Shown here piece after piece: positions 1-5,369 of a stretch of DNA of 6,079 nucleotides. How positions within the stretch are numbered: position 1 is the first letter of the stretch; each line of letters begins with the position of its first letter. Made by a program: the position numbers and the translations under genes. The stretch covers positions 1-6,079 of the forward strand of contig SKJO01000273.1 in the NCBI GenBank assembly GCA_007121975.1, written 5' to 3'. The stretch is from Nitriliruptoraceae bacterium. GTDB lineage: Bacteria; Actinomycetota; Nitriliruptoria; Nitriliruptorales; Nitriliruptoraceae. A model generated the notes under the pieces. It had not been told where the DNA came from and ran no database searches. It was given only the letters and a program-made list of their open reading frames with translations.

Positions 1-876
1 GGGGCGGCGCTGGGCCTGGACCGCCCGCGGACCTGGCTGATCGGGCTGCGCGACGGCGCGAGTCCCGATGATGCGCCACGCGCGGTCGGTGCGAGCACGC
101 AGGACGACCGTGCCGTGGACGTGGGATCACCGGCCCCCGGCGACGGCCGTGAGGCCGGCTCGCTCACGGACCGGTTCGACGAGCAGCTCGCCCAGCGACG
201 CGCCGAGTCCGTCGGCCACAGCCGGGAGATCAGCGCGCAGGACCCGCTTCGGGTCCTGCTGGCGGGCGACTCGCTGATCGGCGCGATCGCGGAGGGCTAC
301 GGGCGGTCGGTGGCTGGCCGCGACGAGGTGTGGTGGCACCAGGAGGTCCGCATCAGCACCGGCTTGGCGCGACCCGACGTGCTGGACTGGCACGCCCACC
401 TCGACGGCCTGCTTGCAACCCACGACCCGGATGTCGTGGTGCTGATGCTCGGCGGCAACGACGACCAGAGCCTGGTGGTGCCGGGCGGCACCCCGATCCA
501 CTACGGGGAGCCGGGCTGGGAGGCCGAGTACGAGCAACGCGCCGCCCGGCTGCTGGAGGTGGCCGGCGCCGACGGACGCCAGGTCGTGTGGCTGCAGCTG
601 CCCGCGATGCGCCCCGACCGGCTCGAAGCCTCTCGGCAGCTGACCAACGCGGCGGTGCTGCAGGCCGCTGCCGGCCGCGACGTGCTGGTGGTCGACACCG
701 GCGCCATCCTGTCCCCCGAGGGCTACACCACCCGCCTGGCGGGCACGGCGGTGCGGGCGGAGGACGGCGTGCACCTCACCCACCCGGGCGGAGATCTCGT
801 CGCCGAGGTGCTCGAGGGGCTGCTGGCCGAGCGCTGGGGAGCCGCTCCGGCGGCAGCGCCAGCCCCCAGGCGGTAG
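1..876 (+). CDS. SGNH/GDSL-family hydrolase, DUF459-like (5' end outside window)
   Basis: This is a probable SGNH-fold esterase or acyl-hydrolase of the actinobacterial DUF459 type. The reading frame is open from base 1 and the first residues (ALGLDRPRTWLIGL) resemble the linker after the N-terminal membrane anchor in this family, so the gene almost certainly begins upstream; the GTG at 115 is more likely an internal valine. A low-complexity linker spans about 61-240. The catalytic blocks follow in order: GDSL with the presumed nucleophile Ser at 271-273, GGND at 451-462 (block III, oxyanion Asn), and DGVHLT at 763-780 with the Asp and His of the triad at 763 and 772. The C-terminal tail is Ala/Pro-rich and ends in TAG. 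The substrate is unknown; family members are usually secreted or membrane-anchored and may act on cell-envelope acyl groups (inference). The family call is firm, the function is not. Confidence 0.87.
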   Translation, partial: GAALGLDRPRTWLIGLRDGASPDDAPRAVGASTQDDRAVDVGSPAPGDGREAGSLTDRFDEQLAQRRAESVGHSREISAQDPLRVLLAGDSLIGAIAEGYGRSVAGRDEVWWHQEVRISTGLARPDVLDWHAHLDGLLATHDPDVVVLMLGGNDDQSLVVPGGTPIHYGEPGWEAEYEQRAARLLEVAGADGRQVVWLQLPAMRPDRLEASRQLTNAAVLQAAAGRDVLVVDTGAILSPEGYTTRLAGTAVRAEDGVHLTHPGGDLVAEVLEGLLAERWGAAPAAAPAPRR

Positions 877-909
877 GGTAGGCAGGGCAGTCTGCTCCAG
901 ACCCCGGCG

Positions 910-933
910 CTGCGCGACCGTCTCTTGGCGCAG
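910..933 (+). other. Small inverted repeat in GAF-ANTAR leader
   Basis: CTGCGC (910-915) and GCGCAG (928-933) form a perfect 6-bp stem with a 12-base loop. Just upstream, GTCTG (890-894) and CAGAC (898-902) form a 5-bp stem with a 3-base loop. They lie between the SGNH stop and the GAF-ANTAR start. No T-run follows, and the loops are not the A-x-x-G hexaloops known for ANTAR targets, so a regulatory role is not established; short stems of this kind are common in GC-rich DNA. Confidence 0.25.
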
Positions 934-981
934 ACCACGGGGGCAGCATGGTGGGGTGTAGGGCAGAGTCCGGGCTCACCG

Positions 982-1728
982 ATGGCTGAGCGCGTTGCCG
1001 ATCCTCCGGTTGCCGGAGCCGAGGTGGCGGCTGCCTTCGCAGCGCTCATGACGATCGACGGGTCGGACCCGACGACCGTGCTCGAGCTGCTGACCGACCA
1101 GATCGTCGGGCTGTCGTTGGCGACGGCCTGCACGGCCCATCTGGTCGACGAGGCCGAGGAGCTCCAGGTCGTCGCCGCGCGTCCGGAGCATCCGCAGGTC
1201 GAGCAGCTCGGAGACCTGCAGCGCACCGACGGCCCGTCGCTCGAGGCGCTGCAGAGCAGACAGGTGCGCACCGCCGACGACCTCGAGCGCCACCGGACCC
1301 GCTGGCCGAGCTTCGCCCCGCAGGCGGGCCGCGCCGGGTTCCGCAGCGCGCAGGCGCTTCCGCTGCACGGCTCGGACAGGGTCCTGGGCGTGGTCACCGC
1401 GCTGTATCCCGAGCCGGTGACCCACGAGGCGCGGCCCCGCGCCGACATCGTGCGCGACCTGGTGGTCGCCGCTGCGGCCCGGGTGGCCGATCAGCAGGCG
1501 CTGGCCGCCGCACGCACCGAGGTCGAGCAGCTCTCCGCGGCGCTGTACAGCCGGGTGCTCATCGAACAGGCCAAGGGCATGCTGGCCGGCGCCAACGGCG
1601 GGAGCCCCGAGCAGGGCTTCGAGCTGCTCCGGCGCTACGCCCGCAACCACAACCGGGTGCTCAGCGAGGTCGCCCAGGCGGTCGTCACGCGCAGCCTCGA
1701 AATCACCGACCGCGACCTGCCGGGCTGA
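982..1728 (+). CDS. GAF and ANTAR domain protein (putative RNA-binding antiterminator)
   Basis: The protein has 248 residues from ATG 982. An N-terminal GAF-type sensor domain (about residues 15-165) includes the usual DGPSLEAL, WPSFAPQAGRAGFRSAQALPLH and VLGVVTALY stretches. A short helical linker rich in Ala, Glu and Gln follows (about 168-186). A C-terminal ANTAR domain (about 187-240) carries the hallmark SRVLIEQAKGML and the LLRRYARNHNRVLSEVAQ helix. ANTAR domains bind paired hexaloop hairpins in nascent RNA and prevent termination; GAF domains often bind small ligands, but none can be named here. There is no phospho-receiver, so this is not an AmiR/EutV-style response regulator. A TTG at 925 is the only other upstream start in frame; ATG 982 is preferred because the family normally begins shortly before the GAF domain. 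The Shine-Dalgarno is weak (GGGCAG at 961-966, rather distant). It is flanked by 105 and 98 base gaps, so it is probably monocistronic. Confidence 0.88.
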   Translation: MAERVADPPVAGAEVAAAFAALMTIDGSDPTTVLELLTDQIVGLSLATACTAHLVDEAEELQVVAARPEHPQVEQLGDLQRTDGPSLEALQSRQVRTADDLERHRTRWPSFAPQAGRAGFRSAQALPLHGSDRVLGVVTALYPEPVTHEARPRADIVRDLVVAAAARVADQQALAAARTEVEQLSAALYSRVLIEQAKGMLAGANGGSPEQGFELLRRYARNHNRVLSEVAQAVVTRSLEITDRDLPG

Positions 1729-1763
1729 TCGGCGCGGGGCACGGGCGCCCTGCGGTCACGCTT

Positions 1764-1789
1764 GGAAGCCTGGGGCACCATCCGGAGTT
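1764..1789 (+). promoter_or_regulatory. SigR/SigH-type ECF promoter upstream of TlpA-like gene
   Basis: A -35 element GGAAG lies at 1764-1768 and a -10 element GTT at 1787-1789, separated by exactly 18 bases. The known SigR consensus is GGAAT-N18-GTT, so only the last -35 base differs. The expected transcription start, a few bases downstream near 1796-1800, would give a leader of about 30 bases containing the GGAG at 1817-1820. The -35 is embedded in TGGAAGCC, the same octamer as in the promoter facing the sigma gene at 4181-4156. Element match and spacing are seen directly; recognition by the neighbouring sigma factor is inferred. Confidence 0.68.
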
Positions 1790-1826
1790 CTCTCCTTGAG
1801 CCGCCACCGCCGATCCGGAGCCCCGC

Positions 1827-2321
1827 GTGTCCACCCCGTCGCGACCGACCCGCCTCGCGCTGTTCGCCGCCCTGCTGCTGCTGGCCACCGCCTGCGGCGC
1901 AGGCAGCGACGCCGGGCCGCCGGTCCCCGACCTCGCCTACGAGACCTTCGACGGCGGCGAGGCTTCCCTCGCCGACCTCGCCGGTGAGCCGGCGGTGGTG
2001 AACTTCTGGGCCTCCTGGTGCCCGCCGTGCGTGGCCGAGATGCCCGACTTCGAGCGCGTCCACCTCGACGTGCGCGACGAGGTGCGCTTCGTGGGCATCA
2101 ACACCCAGGACGGCCTGCCCGAGGCGCAACGGCTGGTGGAGGAGACCGGGGTGACCTACGACCTGGGCCTGGACCCGGACGGTGAGCTGTTCCGGGAGTT
2201 CGGCGTGGTGTCGATGCCCTCCACCTTCTTCGTCACCGCCGAGGGCACGATCGCGCACCGCCATGCGGGTCTGCTCACCGAAGCGCAGCTGCGCGAGCTC
2301 ATCGACGAGCACCTGAGGTGA
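1827..2321 (+). CDS. TlpA/ResA-like thioredoxin-fold lipoprotein
   Basis: The 164-residue protein is a membrane-anchored thiol-disulfide oxidoreductase facing outward. The N terminus has basic residues, then a hydrophobic stretch (about 10-19) and a lipobox-like ATAC with the lipidated Cys at 23. The thioredoxin fold follows, with FWASWCPPC giving the active-site pair Cys65 and Cys68 and the cis-proline in VSMPSTFF at Pro131. This is the TlpA/ResA/DsbE-like WCPPC signature rather than the WCGPC of cytosolic thioredoxin. The GTG start at 1827 is chosen because GGAG at 1817-1820 sits 6 bases upstream and because it gives a complete signal peptide. It likely receives electrons from the CcdA-like protein encoded next and reduces envelope disulfides. 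Its targets are unknown: no cytochrome c, ResB or heme-handling gene is in view, so a role in cytochrome c maturation is not shown. A GGAAG-N18-GTT promoter lies just upstream. Confidence 0.9.
   Translation: MSTPSRPTRLALFAALLLLATACGAGSDAGPPVPDLAYETFDGGEASLADLAGEPAVVNFWASWCPPCVAEMPDFERVHLDVRDEVRFVGINTQDGLPEAQRLVEETGVTYDLGLDPDGELFREFGVVSMPSTFFVTAEGTIAHRHAGLLTEAQLRELIDEHLR
2315..2321 (+). promoter_or_regulatory. Shine-Dalgarno overlapping the TlpA-like gene's stop codon
   Basis: GAGGTGA at 2315-2321 is a strong anti-16S match and includes the TGA stop (2319-2321) of the TlpA-like gene. It places ATG 2326 at a normal distance and makes the GTG at 2323 too close, which decides the ccdA-like start. 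Translation of the two genes is probably coupled. Confidence 0.75.
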
Positions 2322-2325
2322 CGTG

Positions 2326-3219
2326 ATGGAGATCCCGGTCGCCCTGGCCTTCACCGCCGGACTGGTCGCCACCGTCAACCCGTGCGGCTTCGCGATGCTG
2401 CCCGCCTACCTGTCGTTCTTCCTCGGACTCGACGAGGGCGACCCGGCACGCCCCACCTCGACCGCCGCCAGCGTCCTGCGGGGGCTGCGGGTCGGCGCCG
2501 CGGTCTCGGTGGGCTTCCTCGCGGTGTTCGCGGTCGCGGGAGCACTGCTGACGCTGGGCACCCAGCTGGTCGCCGAGGTGGTGCCGTGGGCCGCGATGGT
2601 CGTCGGGGTGGGCGTGGCCGGGCTCGGCGTCGCGATGCTGGCCGGCTACACCCCGACCGCCTCCCTGCCCAAGCTCGGGCGCGGGACCGACGGTGATGGG
2701 CTTGGCGGCGTGGTGCTGTTCGGGGTCTCGTACGCCATCGCCTCGCTGTCGTGCACGCTGCCCGTCTTCCTGGCCGTGGTCGCCAGCACCATGACCCAGG
2801 CCGGCCTGCTGTCCGGTGTACTCACCTTCCTGGTCTACGGACTGGGCATGTCGGTGCTCCTGCTGGTGGTCACCATGGCGCTGGCGCTGGGCAAGCAGGC
2901 CGTGGTCGGGTGGCTGCGCCGCGCCAGCCGGCACGTCAACCGGGTGTCGGGCGCCGTGCTGGTGCTGGCCGGCGTGAGCATCGTGGTGTTCTGGACCGCC
3001 ACGCTGTCGGGGGCCGGGCTGCCCCGGGCGATCGTGTGGCTCGAGCAGTGGTCCTCACGGGCCACCAACCTGCTGGCCGACGCCGGGGTGTGGCTCGGGG
3101 TGGCCGGATTCGGGTTGGTGGTGGGCGCCGGGCTCGTGGCACGCACCATCCTGCGACGCCGTGCGGGCGCCATCGGCGAGCGCGCCGCACAGGATGCGAG
3201 CCCGCCATCGGGTCGCTAG
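2326..3219 (+). CDS. ccdA: CcdA/DsbD-family cytochrome c biogenesis-type transmembrane protein
   Basis: The 297-residue polytopic membrane protein carries reducing equivalents from cytoplasmic thioredoxin across the membrane to outward-facing thiol oxidoreductases. The first helix (about 4-32) holds the family motif VNPCGFAMLPAYLSFF with Cys20. The fourth (about 128-152) holds SLSCTLPVF with Cys143; these two cysteines are the conserved redox pair of CcdA and the DsbD beta domain. Other hydrophobic segments lie near 58-78, 84-107, 160-188, 208-229 and 253-275, followed by a basic tail (RRRAGAIGER). The usual CcdA core has six helices and about 220-250 residues; the extra C-terminal helix after residue 240 makes this one longer, as in many actinobacterial relatives. 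ATG 2326 is preferred to GTG 2323 from Shine-Dalgarno spacing. It follows the TlpA-like lipoprotein gene with overlapping translation signals, so the two very likely form one electron relay and one operon. Confidence 0.9.
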   Translation: MEIPVALAFTAGLVATVNPCGFAMLPAYLSFFLGLDEGDPARPTSTAASVLRGLRVGAAVSVGFLAVFAVAGALLTLGTQLVAEVVPWAAMVVGVGVAGLGVAMLAGYTPTASLPKLGRGTDGDGLGGVVLFGVSYAIASLSCTLPVFLAVVASTMTQAGLLSGVLTFLVYGLGMSVLLLVVTMALALGKQAVVGWLRRASRHVNRVSGAVLVLAGVSIVVFWTATLSGAGLPRAIVWLEQWSSRATNLLADAGVWLGVAGFGLVVGAGLVARTILRRRAGAIGERAAQDASPPSGR

Positions 3220-3230
3220 GCACGCCACGG

Positions 3231-3262
3231 GCGGCTCGAGCTGCTCGGGCTGCTCGAGCCGC
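3231..3262. terminator. Symmetric hairpin, likely bidirectional terminator
   Basis: GCGGCTCGAGC (3231-3241) and GCTCGAGCCGC (3252-3262) form a perfect 11-bp GC-rich stem with a 10-base loop. It occupies the 55-base gap between the convergent stops of the ccdA-like gene (3219) and the anti-sigma gene (3275), where a shared terminator is expected. No T-run follows on either strand, so classical intrinsic termination is not proven; U-poor hairpins are often proposed as terminators in actinomycetes. Confidence 0.6.
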
Positions 3263-3274
3263 TCGACGTGCCGG

Positions 3275-3553
3275 TCAGTCCCCCTCCGCGCCCGTGAGCC
3301 CGTCGACGAACCCGGCGAGCCGCTCGATCCCGTCGGGGTCGAGCGGCGGACGCTGACGGCGGATCGCCTCGATCACCCGGGTGACGGTCTCGGCCTCGAT
3401 GCCGCACCGCTCGCAGTGCTCGAGGTGGGCCGCCACGGCCCCGGTGTCGCCGGGCTCGAGCTCGCCGTCGAGGTAGGACTGGAGCACCTCGGCGACCTGG
3501 TGGCAGTCCGGGTCGGCCGGGAGCGGGGAGGGGGGACGTCGACGCCACCTCAT
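3275..3553 (-). CDS. rsrA: RsrA-like zinc-binding anti-sigma factor
   Basis: The 92-residue protein is of the ZAS (zinc anti-sigma) family and would bind and inhibit the ECF sigma factor encoded immediately before it. The HLEHCERC segment gives the HxxxCxxC zinc signature (His43, Cys47, Cys50), and an upstream Cys17 sits in DPDCHQVAEVLQSYLDGEL. The Cys17-to-His43 distance of 26 residues equals that of Streptomyces RsrA (Cys11 to His37), whose Cys11 and Cys44 form the redox-switch disulfide; by analogy Cys17 and Cys50 would be the switch here. There is no counterpart of the dispensable RsrA Cys3. ATG (3553-3551) overlaps the sigma stop codon as ATGA, with GGAGGAG at 3565-3559 five bases upstream, so translation is coupled and the stoichiometry likely controlled. 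No transmembrane helix is present, so it is cytoplasmic. RsrA identity rests on cysteine spacing and context; another redox ZAS protein is possible. Confidence 0.86.
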   Translation of the reverse strand: MRWRRRPPSPLPADPDCHQVAEVLQSYLDGELEPGDTGAVAAHLEHCERCGIEAETVTRVIEAIRRQRPPLDPDGIERLAGFVDGLTGAEGD

Positions 3554-4110
3554 GGGCGCTCCTCCACCTTGCCGTGGGCTTCGAGCCGCGTACGGACCTT
3601 GTGCCGGGCACGGTGCAGCCGGCTCATGACGGTACCGACGGGGACCTCGAGCAGGTCGGCGGCCTCCTGGTAGGTCAGTCCATCGAGGTCGACCAGCGCG
3701 ATCACCGCCCGGTGGTTGGCCGACAGCATGGCGAGCGCGTCGCGCACGACCGGATCGAGCTGGTCGCGCAACGCCTGCTCCGCCGCGCCCTCCGTGCCTC
3801 CCTCGGAGCCTCGGGCCGGCAGGCGCTGGGCCAACTCGTCCTCGAGCAGGTCGGGGCGGCGCTTGCGCACCTGGTTGAGGTGCGTGTTGCGCAGGATCGT
3901 GAGCAGCCAGGCACGCGGGTGCCGGCCGTCGAAGCGGGCGTGTCCCCGGTAGGCACGCAGCAGCGTCTCCTGCACGAGATCCTCGGCCGCATGGTGGTCG
4001 CGGGTCAGCCGCCGTGCGACGCGCGCGAGCACGTCGAGCTCGGCGAGCACCTGCTCGCGGAACTGCTCGGCATGGGGATCGGCGGCCACGTCGATCACGC
4101 TAGCGCTCAC
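3550..4110 (-). CDS. sigR: ECF sigma factor, SigR/SigH-like
   Basis: The 186-residue sigma-70 family protein has region 2 at about residues 22-85 (ARRLTRDHHAAEDLVQETLL for core binding, then YRGHARF and HPRAWLLTILRNTHLNQVRKR for -10 recognition). A charged linker runs about 86-117, and region 4 spans about 120-178 (MLSANHRAVIALVDLDGLTY, then the helix-turn-helix EAADLLEVPVGTVMSRLHRAR). The VPVGTVMSRLHRAR block and the RsrA-like partner place it with the SigR/SigH thiol-stress group (ECF12-like), though I could not run a phylogeny. The frame stays open upstream to 4269, but GTG 4110 is chosen because GGAGG lies five bases upstream and the extra 53 residues are Pro/Gly-rich and unlike a sigma N terminus. 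The gene overlaps the anti-sigma gene by four bases. A GGAAG-N18-GTT element at 4181-4156 suggests it transcribes its own operon. Confidence 0.9.
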   Translation of the reverse strand: MSASVIDVAADPHAEQFREQVLAELDVLARVARRLTRDHHAAEDLVQETLLRAYRGHARFDGRHPRAWLLTILRNTHLNQVRKRRPDLLEDELAQRLPARGSEGGTEGAAEQALRDQLDPVVRDALAMLSANHRAVIALVDLDGLTYQEAADLLEVPVGTVMSRLHRARHKVRTRLEAHGKVEERP

Positions 4111-4115
4111 CGCGA

Positions 4116-4120
4116 CCTCC
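4116..4120 (-). promoter_or_regulatory. Ribosome binding site fixing the sigma factor start
   Basis: GGAGG reads on the minus strand from 4120 to 4116, within GAGGAGG, five bases before GTG 4110. It supports this GTG over the other in-frame starts further upstream. Confidence 0.75.
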
Positions 4121-4155
4121 TCGTCGTGCACCACGGGTGGTGTCCTGTCCGAGGC

Positions 4156-4181
4156 AACCCGCGGCGTGCCGGAAGGCTTCC
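4156..4181 (-). promoter_or_regulatory. SigR/SigH-type promoter of the sigma/anti-sigma operon
   Basis: On the minus strand GGAAG (4181-4177) is followed after exactly 18 bases by GTT (4158-4156), then GCC. Transcription would start near 4148, giving a leader of roughly 35-40 bases before GTG 4110. The match to the SigR consensus (GGAAT-N18-GTT) and the position ahead of a SigR-like gene indicate positive autoregulation, as is known for sigR in Streptomyces. The octamer TGGAAGCC is shared with the promoter at 1764-1789. Confidence 0.7.
4171..4181. repeat. Short palindrome covering the -35 of the sigma promoter
   Basis: GGAAG-G-CTTCC is an inverted repeat with 5-base arms around one central base. 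It puts a GGAAG on each strand of the divergent intergenic region, but on the plus strand the triplet 18 bases on (4194-4196) is GGC, not GTT. It may be chance, or an operator half-site pair. Confidence 0.3.
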
Positions 4182-4235
4182 ACCCACCACACGGGCTGGC
4201 CCCCGACGCCGCCGTCAGGCACGCTGGTCGCCCGA

Positions 4236-5363
4236 ATGCCATCCCGAGGAGGCCGGATCCTGGCCACATCGGCCCGTGAGCGCGTGCTGCTGGTGGGCGC
4301 CGGCCATCCTCACCTGCACGTGGTGACCTGCGCCTCCACCCTGCGCGCCGGCGGCGTGGACCTGGTGGTGCTCGCCCCGGTCGACTTCCACTACAGCGGG
4401 CTGGCCACGGCGGTCGCGACCGGCGCGCTGTCGCCCGAGGCCGCCCGGATCGACGTCGCGGCGCTGTGCCGGCAGCATGAGGTGGAGCATCGGGTCGGTC
4501 GCTTCGCGAGCATCGATGCCGCGCAGCGCACGGTGGCGACCGAGGACGGCGGCGAGCTCGCCTACGACCGGGTCAGCTTCAACCTCGGCAGCGTGGTGGC
4601 ACCCGGCGGCATCCACCTCGATCCCGACGTCGCGGCCGTCAAGCCCTTCGACCGGCTGTCGGCGTTCGCGCGCCGCCTGGACGCACTCGATGCGGCGGCC
4701 ACCCCCCAGCATCCGGTACGCATCAGCATCGTCGGCGGGGGACCCAGCGGGCTGGAGCTGGCCGGACACCTGTCCGCACGCCTGCGCACCCGGGGGCTGA
4801 TCCAGCTGCTCGAACGCGACGAGCGGCCGGGCGCCGGGCTGCCGGTGGGCGCCCGGCGCCGTGCGGTCCGACGTCTGGTGGAGCGCAACGTCGAGATCCG
4901 GGTCCGCAGCCGCGTCGAGCAGGTCGAAGCCGACCATCTGGTCGTCAACGGTCACCGGCAGGACCATGATCTCGCGGTGATCGCCACGGGGCTCAGCGCC
5001 CCGCCCACGGTGGTCACCGCCGGCCTCGGCGACGCCCGGGGTATCCCGGTGCGCGCCACCCTGCAGCACGTCGACCACGACGAGGTGTACGCGGTCGGCG
5101 ACGCGGCCTACTTCACCCCCGGCCCGCTGCCCCGGCTGGGCGTGTACGGCGTGCGGCAGGGCCCGGTGCTGGTCGCCAGCCTGCTCGCGGCCCGGTCGGG
5201 AGCGCCCCTGCCACGCTTCGAGCCGCAGCGTGAGGCGCTGCGTATCGTCGACCTCGGAGCCGGACGTGCGCTGGCCGCACGGGGCCGGTGGTGGGCCGAG
5301 GGCCGGGGTCCGCTGCTGCTCAAGCGCCGCATCGACGAGCGCTGGCTGGCGCGCTACCGCTGA
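4236..5363 (+). CDS. NDH-2-like FAD-dependent pyridine nucleotide oxidoreductase
   Basis: The 375-residue flavoprotein has two Rossmann dinucleotide-binding motifs: VLLVGAGHPHLHV (residues 17-29, FAD) and ISIVGGGPSGLELAGHL (about 163-179, NAD(P)H). It also has the ATG-type IATGLSAPP and the FAD-closing VYAVGDAAYF (Asp at 289). The GAGHPHLH start, the HYSGLATAVATG segment and the DERWLARYR C terminus resemble the NADH dehydrogenase-like family often seen fused to or near selenide water dikinase (TIGR03169 type); no SelD domain or gene is present. It has no CxxxxC redox pair, so it is not a disulfide reductase; electrons probably pass from NAD(P)H to a quinone or another acceptor. The start is uncertain: ATG 4236 has no Shine-Dalgarno, GTG 4284 would trim the FAD motif, and a strong GAGGAGG at 4246-4252 precedes a CTG at 4260. 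It is divergent from the sigma gene and ends 6 bases before the convergent reductase's stop. Confidence 0.82.
   Translation: MPSRGGRILATSARERVLLVGAGHPHLHVVTCASTLRAGGVDLVVLAPVDFHYSGLATAVATGALSPEAARIDVAALCRQHEVEHRVGRFASIDAAQRTVATEDGGELAYDRVSFNLGSVVAPGGIHLDPDVAAVKPFDRLSAFARRLDALDAAATPQHPVRISIVGGGPSGLELAGHLSARLRTRGLIQLLERDERPGAGLPVGARRRAVRRLVERNVEIRVRSRVEQVEADHLVVNGHRQDHDLAVIATGLSAPPTVVTAGLGDARGIPVRATLQHVDHDEVYAVGDAAYFTPGPLPRLGVYGVRQGPVLVASLLAARSGAPLPRFEPQREALRIVDLGAGRALAARGRWWAEGRGPLLLKRRIDERWLARYR
4246..4252 (+). promoter_or_regulatory. Shine-Dalgarno-like GAGGAGG inside the predicted oxidoreductase start
   Basis: GAGGAGG stands seven bases before an in-frame CTG at 4260-4262, and ten bases after the start of ATG 4236. 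It suggests that translation could begin at CTG 4260 rather than at the ATG; CTG starts are rare, so this is only a candidate. Confidence 0.35.
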
Positions 5364-5369
5364 CCCGGC

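Noticed and set aside
115..117. GTG 115 as the true start of the SGNH hydrolase
   Set aside because: The frame is open to base 1 with family-like residues before it and no Shine-Dalgarno precedes it, so a start beyond the window is more likely.
874..879. TAGGGT as a -10 box for the GAF-ANTAR gene
   Set aside because: It overlaps the SGNH stop codon and no -35-like hexamer lies 16-18 bases upstream.
948..989. 13-codon upstream frame (ATG 948 to TGA 987-989) overlapping the GAF-ANTAR start
   Set aside because: It has a G-rich stretch before it, but no codon bias or attenuator structure supports a leader peptide; overlap with the start at 982 may be chance.
1731..1749. GGCGC/GCGCC inverted repeat as terminator of the GAF-ANTAR gene
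   Set aside because: Only a 5-bp stem with a 9-base loop and no T-run; such short repeats are expected often at this base composition.
1635..2378. Long minus-strand open frame (247 codons) opposite the TlpA-like gene
   Set aside because: The translation is low-complexity (Gln/Arg/Gly/Val-rich) with no domain signal, and the plus strand holds a complete thioredoxin-fold lipoprotein gene; similar antisense frames oppose every gene in this GC-rich window.
3161..3673. Plus-strand open frame of 170 codons crossing the ccdA end and the anti-sigma gene
   Set aside because: It overlaps two genes with clear domains, has no family features, and crosses the terminator-like hairpin; it is a GC-driven shadow frame.
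4111..4269. N-terminal extension of the sigma factor to ATG 4269
   Set aside because: The extra residues are Pro/Gly/Ser-rich without sigma features, the stretch contains the predicted promoter of the gene, and a good Shine-Dalgarno fixes the start at GTG 4110.
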